Shown piece after piece: positions 8,856 through 17,719 of a stretch of DNA of 64,000 bases. Numbering within the stretch: the stretch's first letter is position 1; every line of letters starts with the position of its first letter. The translations under genes were made by a program, and so were the position numbers. The notes beneath the pieces were generated by a model. The model was not told the origin of the DNA and did not search any database. It worked only from the letters and a program-made list of their open reading frames with translations. This DNA comes from Moraxellaceae bacterium REDSEA-S32_B1 (lineage in GTDB: Bacteria; Pseudomonadota; Gammaproteobacteria; Pseudomonadales; Moraxellaceae): positions 1 through 64,000 of the forward strand of contig LUOR01000002.1 of NCBI GenBank assembly GCA_001626925.1, written 5' to 3'.

Positions 8856-9365
8856 ATGAGTTTTCCTCAAGTTGAACTTAATACCAACAAAGGTCGTATC
8901 GTACTTGAACTCAATACCGAGAAAGCACCAGTGACCGCTGAGAACTTTCTACAATATGTACGTGAAGGCTTTTATGATGGTGTGATTTTCCACCGTGTCA
9001 TTGACGGCTTTATGATTCAAGGTGGCGGTTTTGATGAAAACTTCAAAGAAAAATCGACTCGTGATTCGATCGAAAATGAAGCGGACAACGGACTAAGCAA
9101 TGACGAAGGGACTGTGGCAATGGCACGTACCCAAGCACCACACTCTGCTTCTGCACAGTTTTTTATCAATGTAAAAAGCAATAGCTTCTTGAACCACACT
9201 GGCAAAACTGCGCAAGGTTGGGGCTATGCAGTATTTGGTAAAGTCGTTGAAGGCATGGACGTTGTGGCTGAGATCAAAAACGTGCGCACAGGTAGTCGTG
9301 GCTATCATCAAGATGTTCCACTTGAGAACGTGGTCATTGAATCTGCAAAAATTATTGCTGAATAA
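8856..9365 (+). CDS. ppiB: Cytoplasmic peptidyl-prolyl cis-trans isomerase, cyclophilin type
   Basis: This 169-residue cyclophilin catalyses proline isomerisation during folding. The active-site arginine lies in [13 protein letters not shown], and the SAQFFINV and [11 protein letters not shown] blocks are present. There is no signal peptide, so it is the cytoplasmic PpiB form. A ribosome site (CAGGAG) lies at good spacing before the ATG. Divergent glnS lies upstream and lpxH follows on the same strand after a repeat-like hairpin pair. The ppiB-lpxH order is common in gammaproteobacteria. Confidence 0.92.
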   Translation: MSFPQVELNTNKGRIVLELNTEKAPVTAENFLQYVREGFYDGVIFHRVIDGFMIQGGGFDENFKEKSTRDSIENEADNGLSNDEGTVAMARTQAPHSASAQFFINVKSNSFLNHTGKTAQGWGYAVFGKVVEGMDVVAEIKNVRTGSRGYHQDVPLENVVIESAKIIAE

Positions 9366-9370
9366 ATAAT

Positions 9371-9430
9371 CCCTCCCAACCTCCCTTTAAAAAAGGGAGG
9401 CGTTCCCCCTCTTTTGAAAGAGGGGTTAGG
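9371..9430. repeat. Double-hairpin extragenic repeat between ppiB and lpxH
   Basis: Two perfect 9-bp stems sit side by side: CCTCCCTTT/AAAGGGAGG (9380-9400) and CCCCTCTTT/AAAGAGGGG (9406-9425). A CCCTCCCAACC lead precedes them and GTTAGGCGAG follows. The CTCCCAACCTC..GGTTAGGCGAG frame looks like a dispersed extragenic palindromic element rather than a simple terminator. Dispersal in the genome cannot be seen from one copy. Confidence 0.55.
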
Positions 9431-9442
9431 CGAGATTTTAAA

Positions 9443-10165
9443 ATGCAACAATTATTCATTGCTGATTTACACCTATCTGATGATCACCCTCGATTAATTC
9501 GAGGGTTTTTATCGTTATTAGCGCACTATCAATCCGAACCAACTGAACTATATATTCTCGGTGATTGGTTTAATGTGTGGCTTTCCGATCGTGATCCAAG
9601 CGATTGGCTATTACCCCTGGTCAAACAGTTACGAGCATTTACCGCAACAGGCAATCAAGTCTATTTCCTCTGTGGCAATCGTGATTTCGTGCTCGGACAA
9701 CGCTTCTTAGATCGTTTTGGTGGAAAGTTATTACAAGAACCCTATGTGTACGACTGGCAAGGTTTAACTATTCGCCTCGAACATGGAGATGCACTCTGTA
9801 CTGATGATGTAGAATATCAACACTTTAAACGCATTATTCGTAATCCTGTATTACTGGGATTTTTAAAACTTTTTCCATTTTATCTGAAACGTCGTCTTGC
9901 GGATTATGCCCGCCAAAAAAGCCAAAACCGCCAGCAGAATGCACATTACCAACCTGTCGATGTCAATCAAGCTGAAGTGCAAAAACAAATTCAAAATGTT
10001 GATTTATTGATACATGGTCACACCCATCGCCCTGCGATTCACAGTTTAGAAAATATCAAACAACGTATTGTGCTTGGCGATTGGCGAGAGGATACGGGCA
10101 CAGCCAAGATTTTGTTGTTAAAATCAGCGCAAGACATTTCATTTTTTGATTGGCAGTTTGAATGA
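9443..10165 (+). CDS. lpxH: UDP-2,3-diacylglucosamine diphosphatase
   Basis: LpxH makes lipid X in lipid A synthesis by removing UMP from UDP-2,3-diacylglucosamine, at the inner face of the cytoplasmic membrane. The calcineurin-like metal motifs are clear: ADLHLS (Asp8, His10), GDW (Asp41), CGNRDF (Asn79, Arg80), LEHGD (His114) and HGHTHRP near residue 200. The 240-residue length is normal. The stop overlaps the first possible start of the TusA-like gene, so the two are co-transcribed. Confidence 0.93.
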   Translation: MQQLFIADLHLSDDHPRLIRGFLSLLAHYQSEPTELYILGDWFNVWLSDRDPSDWLLPLVKQLRAFTATGNQVYFLCGNRDFVLGQRFLDRFGGKLLQEPYVYDWQGLTIRLEHGDALCTDDVEYQHFKRIIRNPVLLGFLKLFPFYLKRRLADYARQKSQNRQQNAHYQPVDVNQAEVQKQIQNVDLLIHGHTHRPAIHSLENIKQRIVLGDWREDTGTAKILLLKSAQDISFFDWQFE

Positions 10166-10455
10166 TCATGGCAACTGAAATAGCTCAAAATACTTTGAAT
10201 CTCACACCCGACTTCACCGTTGATGCATGTAATCAGCCTTGCCCTATGCCTATTCTGATGCTCAAGCGTTTAATCAAAACCATTGAAAAAAATAAAATAT
10301 CTACTGAAAGTGGAAAGATTAAACAACTGATTTTAATCAAAGCGACTGATCCCAATAGTCAACAAGATTTGGCGCATTTTTGTCAGATACAACAATTGAA
10401 AATTGTCCAGCAAATGATTGTTGATGATGAATTTCACTATTATATTGAAAAATAA
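10162..10455 (+). CDS. TusA/SirA-family sulfur-carrier protein
   Basis: This small protein of the TusA/YedF fold moves persulfide sulfur. The conserved CPMP motif with its active cysteine (Cys27) lies in NQPCPMPILMLKR, followed by the usual basic helix. It has 97 residues, against about 80 for TusA, because of an N-terminal extension and a lysine-rich insert around residues 40-50. ATG at 10162 overlaps the lpxH stop, and ATG at 10168 is an equally possible start. Whether it serves tRNA thiolation, as TusA does, or another pathway cannot be told. ttcA and tadA elsewhere in the window are not linked to it. Confidence 0.8.
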   Translation: MIMATEIAQNTLNLTPDFTVDACNQPCPMPILMLKRLIKTIEKNKISTESGKIKQLILIKATDPNSQQDLAHFCQIQQLKIVQQMIVDDEFHYYIEK

Positions 10456-10586
10456 CCCTTTTAAATTTTACAATACGCACCATATCGCATTAATTACTTA
10501 CACATTTACACGTAATCCTACTTACATGTGCATAGCGTTGAATTATTATATGATTTTGGGAACTTCATCCCTATCAAGGAGATTAC

Positions 10587-11456
10587 ATGGCCACTGACAG
10601 TAGCAACCAATTGATGCCCCTGTCATTGACTGCGCCTGGGGTTAACCTCGGTGCGTATATTAGTACGGTGAATCAAATTCCGATTCTCACCCCTGAGCAA
10701 GAAAAAGAACTTGCTGACCGCTATTATTATGATCAAGACTTAGATGCCGCCAAGATGTTGGTGATGTCGCACCTTCGTTTTGTGATTCATATTGCACGGA
10801 GCTACGCAGGCTACGGTTTACCTCAAGGTGACTTGATCCAAGAAGGTAATCTTGGCTTGATGAAAGCGGTGAAACGCTTCGACCCGACCATGGGCGTACG
10901 CTTGGTGTCATTTGCTGTACATTGGATTAAAGCGGAAATCCACGAATATGTGATACGTAACTGGCGTATCGTCAAAGTCGCAACGACCAAAGCGCAACGT
11001 AAATTATTCTTTAACCTGCGTAGCCTCAAAAAATCCAGTAAAAAGCTGACTTTGGAAGAAGCACAAGCGATTGCTAACGATCTAAATGTGACCCCAGAGC
11101 AAGTGCTAGAAATGGAAGGTCGTCTGACCGCTTATGATGCAGCATTTGAAGCGCAAAATGATGATGACGATGAAAGTCATTACACTGCGCCTGCACTATA
11201 TCTTGAGGACAATCGTTACGACCCTGCCCGCCTTGCAGAAGAAGAAGACTGGGAAGCGCAAAGTAACAACGCGCTACATGATGCGATGGAACAGCTCGAT
11301 GATCGTTCACGTAGTATTTTGCAACGTCGTTGGTTAGATGATAATAAATCGACTTTGCATGAGTTAGCAGCGGAATATAATGTGTCTGCAGAGCGTATCC
11401 GTCAGCTTGAAAAAAATGCCATGGAAAAGATCAAAACCGCAATGTCTGCGGGATGA
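10587..11456 (+). CDS. rpoH: RNA polymerase heat-shock sigma factor (sigma-32)
   Basis: RpoH directs RNA polymerase to heat-shock genes. The 289-residue protein has region 2 ([21 protein letters not shown] and [19 protein letters not shown]), the sigma-32-specific RpoH box QRKLFFNLR at residues 137-145, and a region 4 helix-turn-helix at the C-terminus. A good ribosome site (AAGGAGA) precedes the ATG. A terminator follows at 11512. It is monocistronic. A near-consensus target promoter lies before htpX in this same window. Confidence 0.95.
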   Translation: MATDSSNQLMPLSLTAPGVNLGAYISTVNQIPILTPEQEKELADRYYYDQDLDAAKMLVMSHLRFVIHIARSYAGYGLPQGDLIQEGNLGLMKAVKRFDPTMGVRLVSFAVHWIKAEIHEYVIRNWRIVKVATTKAQRKLFFNLRSLKKSSKKLTLEEAQAIANDLNVTPEQVLEMEGRLTAYDAAFEAQNDDDDESHYTAPALYLEDNRYDPARLAEEEDWEAQSNNALHDAMEQLDDRSRSILQRRWLDDNKSTLHELAAEYNVSAERIRQLEKNAMEKIKTAMSAG

Positions 11457-11511
11457 TTTAATATTTCGTTTGACTGAATCATATTTGAATTTAACACCAT
11501 TCCAATTGGTC

Positions 11512-11546
11512 TCACCTATAAACTTGGGTTTTATAGGTGATATTTT
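11512..11546 (+). terminator. rpoH terminator
   Basis: TCACCTATAA (11512-11521) pairs perfectly with TTATAGGTGA (11531-11540) and is followed by TATTTT. It lies about 55 bases after the rpoH stop. Confidence 0.75.
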
Positions 11547-11683
11547 CACAGACGTTCATCTCAAGTGAATTTTCACCCACCTTAATACGAAAAAAATCCA
11601 TCTTTAAAAGCAAAGACATAGGCATAAAAATAACAATCCTCTATACTACTCGCACTCATTTTAGCACTTTGCTTGGAACGACT

Positions 11684-12046
11684 ATGTGGATTGGTATCGC
11701 TGCCCTTAACTTAGCCTTAGCCGTGATGCTCGGTGCGTTTGGTGCACATGGCTTGCAAAAAATAGCCAATGCACAGCAAATAACGTGGTGGCATTCTGCG
11801 ACTGAATACTTTTTCTACCACGCTTTGGGTTTATTACTACTTGGTATCATGGCTAAAGTATTACCATCTTTTTCGATCAAAATGCCCTTTTTACTCATTC
11901 AGATTGGTATCGTGCTTTTCTGCAGCTCTTTATATATCATGAGTTTAGGCATGCCACGTATCTTGGGTGCGATCACGCCGATTGGTGGATTTTTCATGAT
12001 ACTTGGCTGGTTGGCTTTGGCTTGGCAAGCCTTTAAACAACATTGA
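11684..12046 (+). CDS. DUF423 family small membrane protein
   Basis: This protein of 120 residues has four predicted membrane helices and belongs to the DUF423/YgdD family, whose role is unknown. The N-terminal GAFGAHGLQ block and the WWHSATEYFFYHALGLL block are the family hallmarks. The open frame reaches back to 11537, but the ATG at 11684 has a GGAA ribosome site and begins exactly where relatives start; the 5' part also runs over the rpoH terminator. thiS follows 41 bases after its stop, so they may share a transcript. Confidence 0.82.
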   Translation: MWIGIAALNLALAVMLGAFGAHGLQKIANAQQITWWHSATEYFFYHALGLLLLGIMAKVLPSFSIKMPFLLIQIGIVLFCSSLYIMSLGMPRILGAITPIGGFFMILGWLALAWQAFKQH

Positions 12047-12087
12047 TTTGAGCATATTAGTTTTAAAAATTGAAGATTGATTTACCC

Positions 12088-12285
12088 ATGAATATTTTTT
12101 TAAATGGCGAAGCGCTGACTACAGAATTCAACACTTTGTTTGAATTAGTGCAATCGCTACAACTTGATGGAAAACGTTTTGCTGTAGAAATGAACGAACA
12201 GATCGTGCCAAAGAGCCGTTTGGCGGAAACCATCATCCAAAACAATGATAAGATTGAAATTATTCAAGCCGTAGGCGGAGGTTAA
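12088..12285 (+). CDS. thiS: Sulfur carrier protein ThiS
   Basis: ThiS carries the thiocarboxylate sulfur used to build the thiazole ring of thiamine. It is 65 residues long with a ubiquitin-like fold and ends in the diagnostic Gly-Gly (AVGGG). A TTG at 12070 would lengthen it by six residues. The ATG at 12088 matches the family. The gene sits 10 bases before thiG, its working partner. No TPP riboswitch is visible upstream. Confidence 0.9.
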   Translation: MNIFLNGEALTTEFNTLFELVQSLQLDGKRFAVEMNEQIVPKSRLAETIIQNNDKIEIIQAVGGG

Positions 12286-12295
12286 AGGCAATATT

Positions 12296-13108
12296 ATGCA
12301 ACGTGATACACAGCTAGAAAATTCAAGTGATTCCTCATTTAAAATTGGACAACGTGAGTTCCACTCGCGCCTACTGGTCGGCACAGGCAAATATAAGGAT
12401 TTAACTGAAACAGGCTTAGCAATTGAAGCCAGTGGTGCTGAGATCGTCACGGTCGCAATCCGCCGTGTCAATATTGGACAAGATCCAAGCCAACCGAACC
12501 TGTTATCTGTAATCCCACCTGAAAAATATACTATTTTGCCCAATACCGCAGGCTGTTTTGATGCCCAAAGTGCGATTCGTACTTGCCAACTTGCCCGTGA
12601 ACTCCTTGATGGGCACAACTTGGTGAAATTGGAAGTCTTGGGCAATCAAGAAACGCTCTATCCCAATGTGGTCGAAACGATCAAAGCCGCTCAAGTGCTG
12701 ATTGATGATGGATTCGATGTCATGGTCTATACCTCAGACGACCCAATTGTGGCACAAGAGCTTGAAGCAATGGGCTGTGTTGCCATCATGCCTTTAGGCA
12801 GCTTGATTGGTTCAGGATTAGGGATTTTGAATCCGCATACATTGTCGATCATTATTGAAAATGCAAAAGTGCCTGTCTTAGTCGATGCAGGTGTCGGTAC
12901 AGCAAGTGATGCTGCGATAGCGATGGAATTAGGTTGTGATGGCGTGCTGATGAATACAGCGATTGCGCAAGCACAACAACCGATCTTGATGGCAAGTGCC
13001 ATGAGAAAAGCTGTCGAAGCGGGACGTGAAGCCTTTCTAGCAGGTCGCATGCCACGCAAACGCTTAGCCAATGCCAGCTCACCTGAAACGGGTTATTTCT
13101 TTAAATAA
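12296..13108 (+). CDS. thiG: Thiazole synthase
   Basis: ThiG forms the thiazole phosphate of thiamine from deoxyxylulose phosphate, dehydroglycine and ThiS-thiocarboxylate. The lysine that forms the Schiff base is in LVKLEVLGN (Lys111). The phosphate-binding region is in [18 protein letters not shown], followed by the conserved GVLMNTAIA. At 270 residues it has about 15 extra N-terminal residues compared with most ThiG proteins. A bidirectional terminator follows. The other thiamine genes are not in this window. Confidence 0.95.
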   Translation: MQRDTQLENSSDSSFKIGQREFHSRLLVGTGKYKDLTETGLAIEASGAEIVTVAIRRVNIGQDPSQPNLLSVIPPEKYTILPNTAGCFDAQSAIRTCQLARELLDGHNLVKLEVLGNQETLYPNVVETIKAAQVLIDDGFDVMVYTSDDPIVAQELEAMGCVAIMPLGSLIGSGLGILNPHTLSIIIENAKVPVLVDAGVGTASDAAIAMELGCDGVLMNTAIAQAQQPILMASAMRKAVEAGREAFLAGRMPRKRLANASSPETGYFFK

Positions 13109-13151
13109 CGAATATTGTATTTTTTATTTAAGTAATCATCTCGCTGAGAGT

Positions 13152-13186
13152 AAAAAAATTGCAGTGAATATCGTTGCAGTTTTTTT
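13152..13186. terminator. Bidirectional terminator between thiG and the convergent 580-residue ORF
   Basis: Seven A's, then TTGCA...TTGCAG, then seven T's (13152-13186) form a stem with A/T feet on both sides. Its place between two convergent genes fits use in both directions. Confidence 0.65.
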
Positions 13187-13206
13187 ATATCAATAGATTT
13201 TTTAAA

Positions 13207-14949
13207 TTAACTTGGCAGTCGTGGTTCTGCTTCTAAAGCACTGCGCTTTATACGACTATAAACCGTTTCTAGATTAAAATCCGAGAAGTCTTTTTGTACT
13301 TTAAACATGATTGGCAGTTTATCAATGCCTGTTTCGCCTTGATTAAATGCTAAAAATACATTATTGCCTTCTAGAGAAAATGCATTTTTATTTTCAACAA
13401 TCGTCACGCAATAGTTCTTATATTGCTTTGGAATATTCATCAAATCATGAAATGCAGATTTTTTTATCACCATCATTTCATGGTATATCTCTTGATAACG
13501 TTTTAAGTTTTGATTTCGACCAGCGAACAACCCTGCCAAAGCGCCTTTTTTATTTGGTGTACCCTGATTTCTCTCAATTTCTTTGAGTTCAAATTGTAAG
13601 CCACGATACCAACTCATTTTGTTATCAAAACTTTCAAAGAGTAAGTCCAAAGGTTGTTTTGCGACATCACCGACCATTCTCAATTCATGCGCACTGATAT
13701 TCACAAACAAATCACTACGACGACGTTCAAGCATTTTCATATAAGAAATAATTTTGTAGCCAAATACCTGAACTTGCGTATTTAAAGATAATAATGGTTG
13801 CTGTTTAAATACATCAAAACTATTAATCATATCTTGGAACATATGTTTAATGGTGTAATACACATAATCATATTCATCTTGATGGGTAATAAAACTGCTC
13901 ATCGCCTCTTTTAAGGGCTTAAGAATAATTGAGTGAATCAAATTTTCAATTTTGGATAAATGATTACCGACGATCAAATCCATATTGCTTTCTTTAAATT
14001 CAATCGGTTGGGTAAACATCGGCATGATTTGATTGTTAAATGCTGTCTGTGTATTGGCAACAAAATCAACCACTGACTGATTTAAGTTATATTCCACCGT
14101 GACCATATTGGAGATGAGAAATTTAAACTTTTTAATGTCATTCATCTCATCAGATGCCACCAATGGCAATGCTAGCGTATAAATATAGACTTTTGGACTG
14201 TGCTCAACAGTTTGCTCAAGTAAATAACGGCGTATTGAGAAAATATTTTCATCAAAGCTACGGCCAGGCGCCACGAGGAAATAGTATTTACTGGTTTTCA
14301 CCACAGAAAACTTACGGATCGTCGCTTCTTTTCGGATGATATATTTAAAATATAAATTATCTTCATTATTGATTTCATAGCTACTCATGCGCTTGAACCA
14401 ATAATCCAAAAGTTCATGCTTGATATACACTTCTAAGATGTAAACTTTTAATTCATCTTGAGTGATGCCACGAGTATTTTTTGGAATTTCAAAATGCTTA
14501 TTTTTGACAATTTCAGCGATATGATACAAAAAGCTTTTTTTCACTTGATAGAGCTTGTCACCAAGACTGAGGTCATCTTCCGAGTCTATGGCATTGATCT
14601 GACGAACAATATTTTCAACATATTCAGCGAAGAAAACTGCATTGTGATTGTCTTCAATAAAGCCAAGCGATTCGATGATATGATCTAGAATATTCAAAAT
14701 TCTGACATCATCTTCCATGGTGAATTTTAGCTTATCTAAACTGATCGCAGGCTTGGAATCGAAATGATTATTTTGCGCAGACCATGTGATACTTTTGGTT
14801 TGCAAAATCTGACGATCGATTTCTTCTTTAAGATGTTCGTCATCTATTTTGGTGAATATACTTTCCAATCGGGCACGCCAGTCAACATCCAAAAGCGGAT
14901 CGATTTGCAACAAATCCATTCGCAACAAATAAGGAATATACTGTGACAT
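13207..14949 (-). CDS. Large protein of unknown function (580 residues)
   Basis: I do not recognise this protein. It has no signal peptide or membrane helix, so it should be cytoplasmic. It looks mostly helical and mildly acidic, rich in aspartate, glutamate, asparagine and isoleucine in the first 200 residues. The middle (around residues 200-260) is more sheet-like, with KYYFLVAPGRSF and VYIYTLALPLV. A helical C-terminal half follows, with a short glycine/lysine stretch (KKGALAGLFAGRNQNLKR, about 485-502). It stands alone, convergent with thiG. The base usage resembles its neighbours, so recent transfer is not suggested. A 13-bp palindrome lies about 30 bases before its start. Confidence 0.75.
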   Translation of the reverse strand: MSQYIPYLLRMDLLQIDPLLDVDWRARLESIFTKIDDEHLKEEIDRQILQTKSITWSAQNNHFDSKPAISLDKLKFTMEDDVRILNILDHIIESLGFIEDNHNAVFFAEYVENIVRQINAIDSEDDLSLGDKLYQVKKSFLYHIAEIVKNKHFEIPKNTRGITQDELKVYILEVYIKHELLDYWFKRMSSYEINNEDNLYFKYIIRKEATIRKFSVVKTSKYYFLVAPGRSFDENIFSIRRYLLEQTVEHSPKVYIYTLALPLVASDEMNDIKKFKFLISNMVTVEYNLNQSVVDFVANTQTAFNNQIMPMFTQPIEFKESNMDLIVGNHLSKIENLIHSIILKPLKEAMSSFITHQDEYDYVYYTIKHMFQDMINSFDVFKQQPLLSLNTQVQVFGYKIISYMKMLERRRSDLFVNISAHELRMVGDVAKQPLDLLFESFDNKMSWYRGLQFELKEIERNQGTPNKKGALAGLFAGRNQNLKRYQEIYHEMMVIKKSAFHDLMNIPKQYKNYCVTIVENKNAFSLEGNNVFLAFNQGETGIDKLPIMFKVQKDFSDFNLETVYSRIKRSALEAEPRLPS

Positions 14950-14981
14950 GACGTCAACTCAAATAATGGTAGATTTATGTG

Positions 14982-14994
14982 ATGATATTATCAT
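14982..14994 (-). promoter_or_regulatory. Possible operator before the 580-residue ORF
   Basis: ATGATATTATCAT is a perfect 13-base palindrome, 33 bases before the start codon. It resembles half of a Fur-type ATWAT array but is too short to assign. Confidence 0.3.
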
Positions 14995-15065
14995 TTTGAT
15001 GTGCAATTTGTCTATTTTTAGTTATTTTTGCTTAGTCTAAATTTGATCTTAATTGAAAAAATAAA

Positions 15066-15098
15066 AAACCATGCAAAATGTATAATCTTGCATGGTTT
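15066..15098 (-). terminator. Terminator of the SCP2-domain gene
   Basis: AAACCATGCAA (15066-15076) pairs perfectly with TTGCATGGTTT (15088-15098). On the minus strand the stem ends in a T run and lies 20 bases after the gene's stop. Confidence 0.75.
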
Positions 15099-15118
15099 AT
15101 TCGATTTAACGCATTGTA

Positions 15119-15505
15119 TTAGTTGGTATTTTCTAATACTTTTTTGAACAATGCTTTTTGCTCTGCACTTGGTTGAGCTGTTTGCAATGCCATCAATTGG
15201 CTCATGTCGCCTTGTACTTTAATCTGACCAGTCATAAATGCTTGCATTGCTGCATTCATGTCAAATTCAAGAAAGACTTTACGCAATGTATCAGCATCCA
15301 TATTTAAAGTCGTTTTAGCATTGTCAGCTAAACCTTTTTGAATCTTACCGCCGTCTAATGCAAGCTCAGTATTTGAACCATCTGCATTATCCACAACCAT
15401 ATTCAATGCAAGACTTTGTAGTGCTGGTGGTAAGTTCAAATCTCCTGCTTCAGCAGTCAGTTGCTCTACAGTATTAAACCAATCTTCAGATAAAAAAGCA
15501 GGCAT
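15119..15505 (-). CDS. SCP2 sterol-binding-domain protein
   Basis: This 128-residue protein is a stand-alone SCP2 domain, a fold that binds lipids or acyl chains in a hydrophobic tunnel. The region of about residues 60-110 (LNMDADTLRKVFLEFDMNAA, then FMTGQIKVQGDMSQLMAL) is the classic end of the domain. There is no signal peptide. A ribosome site (AGGAA) precedes the ATG. It is monocistronic, between the unknown 580-residue gene and the carbonic anhydrase gene. The ligand and role in the cell are unknown. Confidence 0.8.
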   Translation of the reverse strand: MPAFLSEDWFNTVEQLTAEAGDLNLPPALQSLALNMVVDNADGSNTELALDGGKIQKGLADNAKTTLNMDADTLRKVFLEFDMNAAMQAFMTGQIKVQGDMSQLMALQTAQPSAEQKALFKKVLENTN

Positions 15506-15718
15506 GTGTATTCCTCGTTTTTCCTTGTTGAATCACTTTTATCAATCTTGTAGATCTCCCACGATGTTTGCGTAAGTCGATACAAGTTGATCTGTCCGCA
15601 CTTGTTATAACACGACAAGCACAGATTACCATAGCCAAATTATAACTTTGGATTCATTTTTTCGGTCAATTGATTACATTGTGTAGCAAATCGCATTTTT
15701 ACATGTATCAAACAGCCA

Positions 15719-16330
15719 TCAATAATCAAAAAACTCAACTTCACCTGTTTCAAGAGAATATTCAGCACCTACGATCATCAATTTACCCTGTTGCGTTAAA
15801 TTTTCTAATACCGCTGAACCGTGTCGTAATTGATTGACTGAAGCAAATACATTGGCTCTCACTGCATGTTTTGAGAGTTTATCAACATCACTTTTGAGAT
15901 CAGTTTGAAATAGCATCTCCACAGCAGGTCGTACACGATTAACGATCGACATTAAATTGCTCGAATGCGGCGTATTTGGGTTGATCAAGGTATCAATCGT
16001 CGCTTGAATCGCACCGCAATGAGTATGCCCAAGTACCACGACCAAAGGAGAACTAAAATGCTCCGCGGCAAATTCAACGCTACCTACTTGCGATGGCGCA
16101 ACAATATTCCCTGCTACTCGAATCACAAATAGATCGCCAAGCCCTTGATCAAAAACCATTTCCGCAGGTACACGCGAGTCTGAACAACCCAAGATAATGG
16201 CAAAAGGATTCTGCGCATCTGCAAGATCAGCACGTGCCTGATGAGAAAGATGCTTATGCTGTACTTCACCATTGATAAAGTTGATATTGCCATCTTTGAG
16301 ACGTTGTAAGGCTTCTTGAGCGCTGATCAT
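15719..16330 (-). CDS. can: Beta-class carbonic anhydrase
   Basis: This enzyme interconverts CO2 and bicarbonate. The zinc ligands are visible: Cys49 in GCSDSRVP, then His102 and Cys105 in GHTHCGA. The Asp51/Arg53 pair of the beta class is in the same CSDSR block. The length of 203 residues is normal. The frame can be extended to a TTG at 16345, but the ATG at 16330 has a GGAA-type ribosome site just upstream and fits relatives. It is monocistronic. The symbol can is by similarity only, since several beta-class paralogues exist. Confidence 0.88.
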   Translation of the reverse strand: MISAQEALQRLKDGNINFINGEVQHKHLSHQARADLADAQNPFAIILGCSDSRVPAEMVFDQGLGDLFVIRVAGNIVAPSQVGSVEFAAEHFSSPLVVVLGHTHCGAIQATIDTLINPNTPHSSNLMSIVNRVRPAVEMLFQTDLKSDVDKLSKHAVRANVFASVNQLRHGSAVLENLTQQGKLMIVGAEYSLETGEVEFFDY

Positions 16331-16577
16331 TGCAAACTTTTCCAACTTAAATTTGCTTTTATTTTAAAAGGCTGCAACTCAGTTGTCATTGATTAAATTT
16401 GTTATTTTTTGAGAAACACTAAAATTTATTCTATGTAAAAATTTCTAAATTTTTATTCAATATTCTTTCGTTCAGCGCCTTGATCATTCTGCCCAAAACC
16501 ATGTGATTTAGGCAAATTACAAAAGCATTCATTTTCAATTATAGTAAACTTAGTTCATCGCTAAGGATTAGCCATTT

Positions 16578-17618
16578 ATGTCAAACCATAACGACAACGT
16601 GATATCGCAAAGTCGCAATTCTAAACTTAAAATTGCGCTTCTGAGTGCTGTGATCTGTCTCGGTTGTGCATATCATACTGCTCATGCTAAAACGAATGAA
16701 CAAATTAATACCACATTTAGCTCGATTCTAGCGCAAGAACGTACTTGGGCAGGGTTAAAAAGTCAGAAAAAACAAGTCGCCGAAATTGAATGGCACTACA
16801 GTGAAGGTGGTAATACGAGTAAACCCACGATTCTTTTAATTCATGGACTGTCTGGCACACGTGACAACTGGAATCGAGTCGCACATTATTTAACGCCCTA
16901 CTATCACGTCATCATTCCAGACTTGCCATTTCACGGTGACACCAAAGTGCCAAAAGATTTTGATTCTTCTGTTCCGAATCTCACAGAAAAGTTAAAACGC
17001 TTTACTGAAGCATTGGATATTAATGACTCCATTCATGTTGCAGGACACTCGCTGGGTGGTGCAATTGCTTATCTGTATAGTGCGCAATATTCGCACAAGA
17101 TCGACAGTTTATTATTGATGAATGCAGCAGGTGTCTACAAAACCGCAAATACCAAGTTTTTAAAAGACCCAGCACAGCTAAAATCATTAATCGTTGATCA
17201 GTCGGGTGAATTTGAGCAACTACTTGAGCTAACGATGGAAAATCCACCTTTTATTCCCAAAGAAATTTTAAAAGAACAAGAAAAACTGATGATCAAAAAC
17301 GCTGCGCAAACACAGCACGTCATTGATCAGATCGTGATGATTCAACAAGCCTTTACACCTGAAAGCTTTGCGTTGGCGGGCCGTATTATTGACTCGCCTG
17401 TACTGATTCTTTGGGGCGATCAAGATCGTATCATCAACAAAGAAGCTGCATCGGAGTTACAATCCTTGCTTAAAAATTCCCAAAAACCAATTATTTATAA
17501 TGGTGTGGGACATATGCCATTGATAGAACTCGATCAAGTAGTAGCGCAAGATTACCTCAATTTTTTAAATAAAGTTCAGCTTGCAAAGAAAAAACAAAGC
17601 ACGCAAACTGCACCTTAA
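16578..17618 (+). CDS. Exported or membrane-anchored alpha/beta hydrolase (lipase/esterase-like)
   Basis: This 346-residue hydrolase has one hydrophobic N-terminal segment (about residues 18-36) followed by AHAK, so it is exported or anchored facing the periplasm. The oxyanion block is ILLIHGLSGTRDNW, the nucleophile is Ser158 in AGHSLGG, the acid is in LWGDQDRI and the histidine in GVGHMP. The fold is closest to monoacylglycerol-lipase and ring-cleavage hydrolases, and the substrate cannot be named. A strong terminator follows. It is transcribed alone. Confidence 0.82.
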   Translation: MSNHNDNVISQSRNSKLKIALLSAVICLGCAYHTAHAKTNEQINTTFSSILAQERTWAGLKSQKKQVAEIEWHYSEGGNTSKPTILLIHGLSGTRDNWNRVAHYLTPYYHVIIPDLPFHGDTKVPKDFDSSVPNLTEKLKRFTEALDINDSIHVAGHSLGGAIAYLYSAQYSHKIDSLLLMNAAGVYKTANTKFLKDPAQLKSLIVDQSGEFEQLLELTMENPPFIPKEILKEQEKLMIKNAAQTQHVIDQIVMIQQAFTPESFALAGRIIDSPVLILWGDQDRIINKEAASELQSLLKNSQKPIIYNGVGHMPLIELDQVVAQDYLNFLNKVQLAKKKQSTQTAP

Positions 17619-17628
17619 ACCGAATTTG

Positions 17629-17659
17629 GAAAAGCTCATTTTAGATGAGCTTTTCTTTT
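17629..17659 (+). terminator. Terminator after the exported hydrolase gene
   Basis: GAAAAGCTCAT (17629-17639) pairs with ATGAGCTTTTC (17645-17655) and is followed by TTTT. Confidence 0.8.
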
Positions 17660-17719
17660 AGTTTTTTTTCTTGTACTTTTCCTTAAAGTGTCAACTTTTT
17701 AGTGAGCGTTTGAGAATAT

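Noticed and set aside
11547-12087. A TPP riboswitch before thiS
   Set aside because: No CTGAGA-type conserved core is present upstream, and the gap to the preceding gene is only 41 bases.
16645-16690. A lipoprotein lipobox in the exported hydrolase
   Set aside because: CLGC has cysteine at the position where leucine is expected; an ordinary signal or anchor ending at AHA is a better reading.
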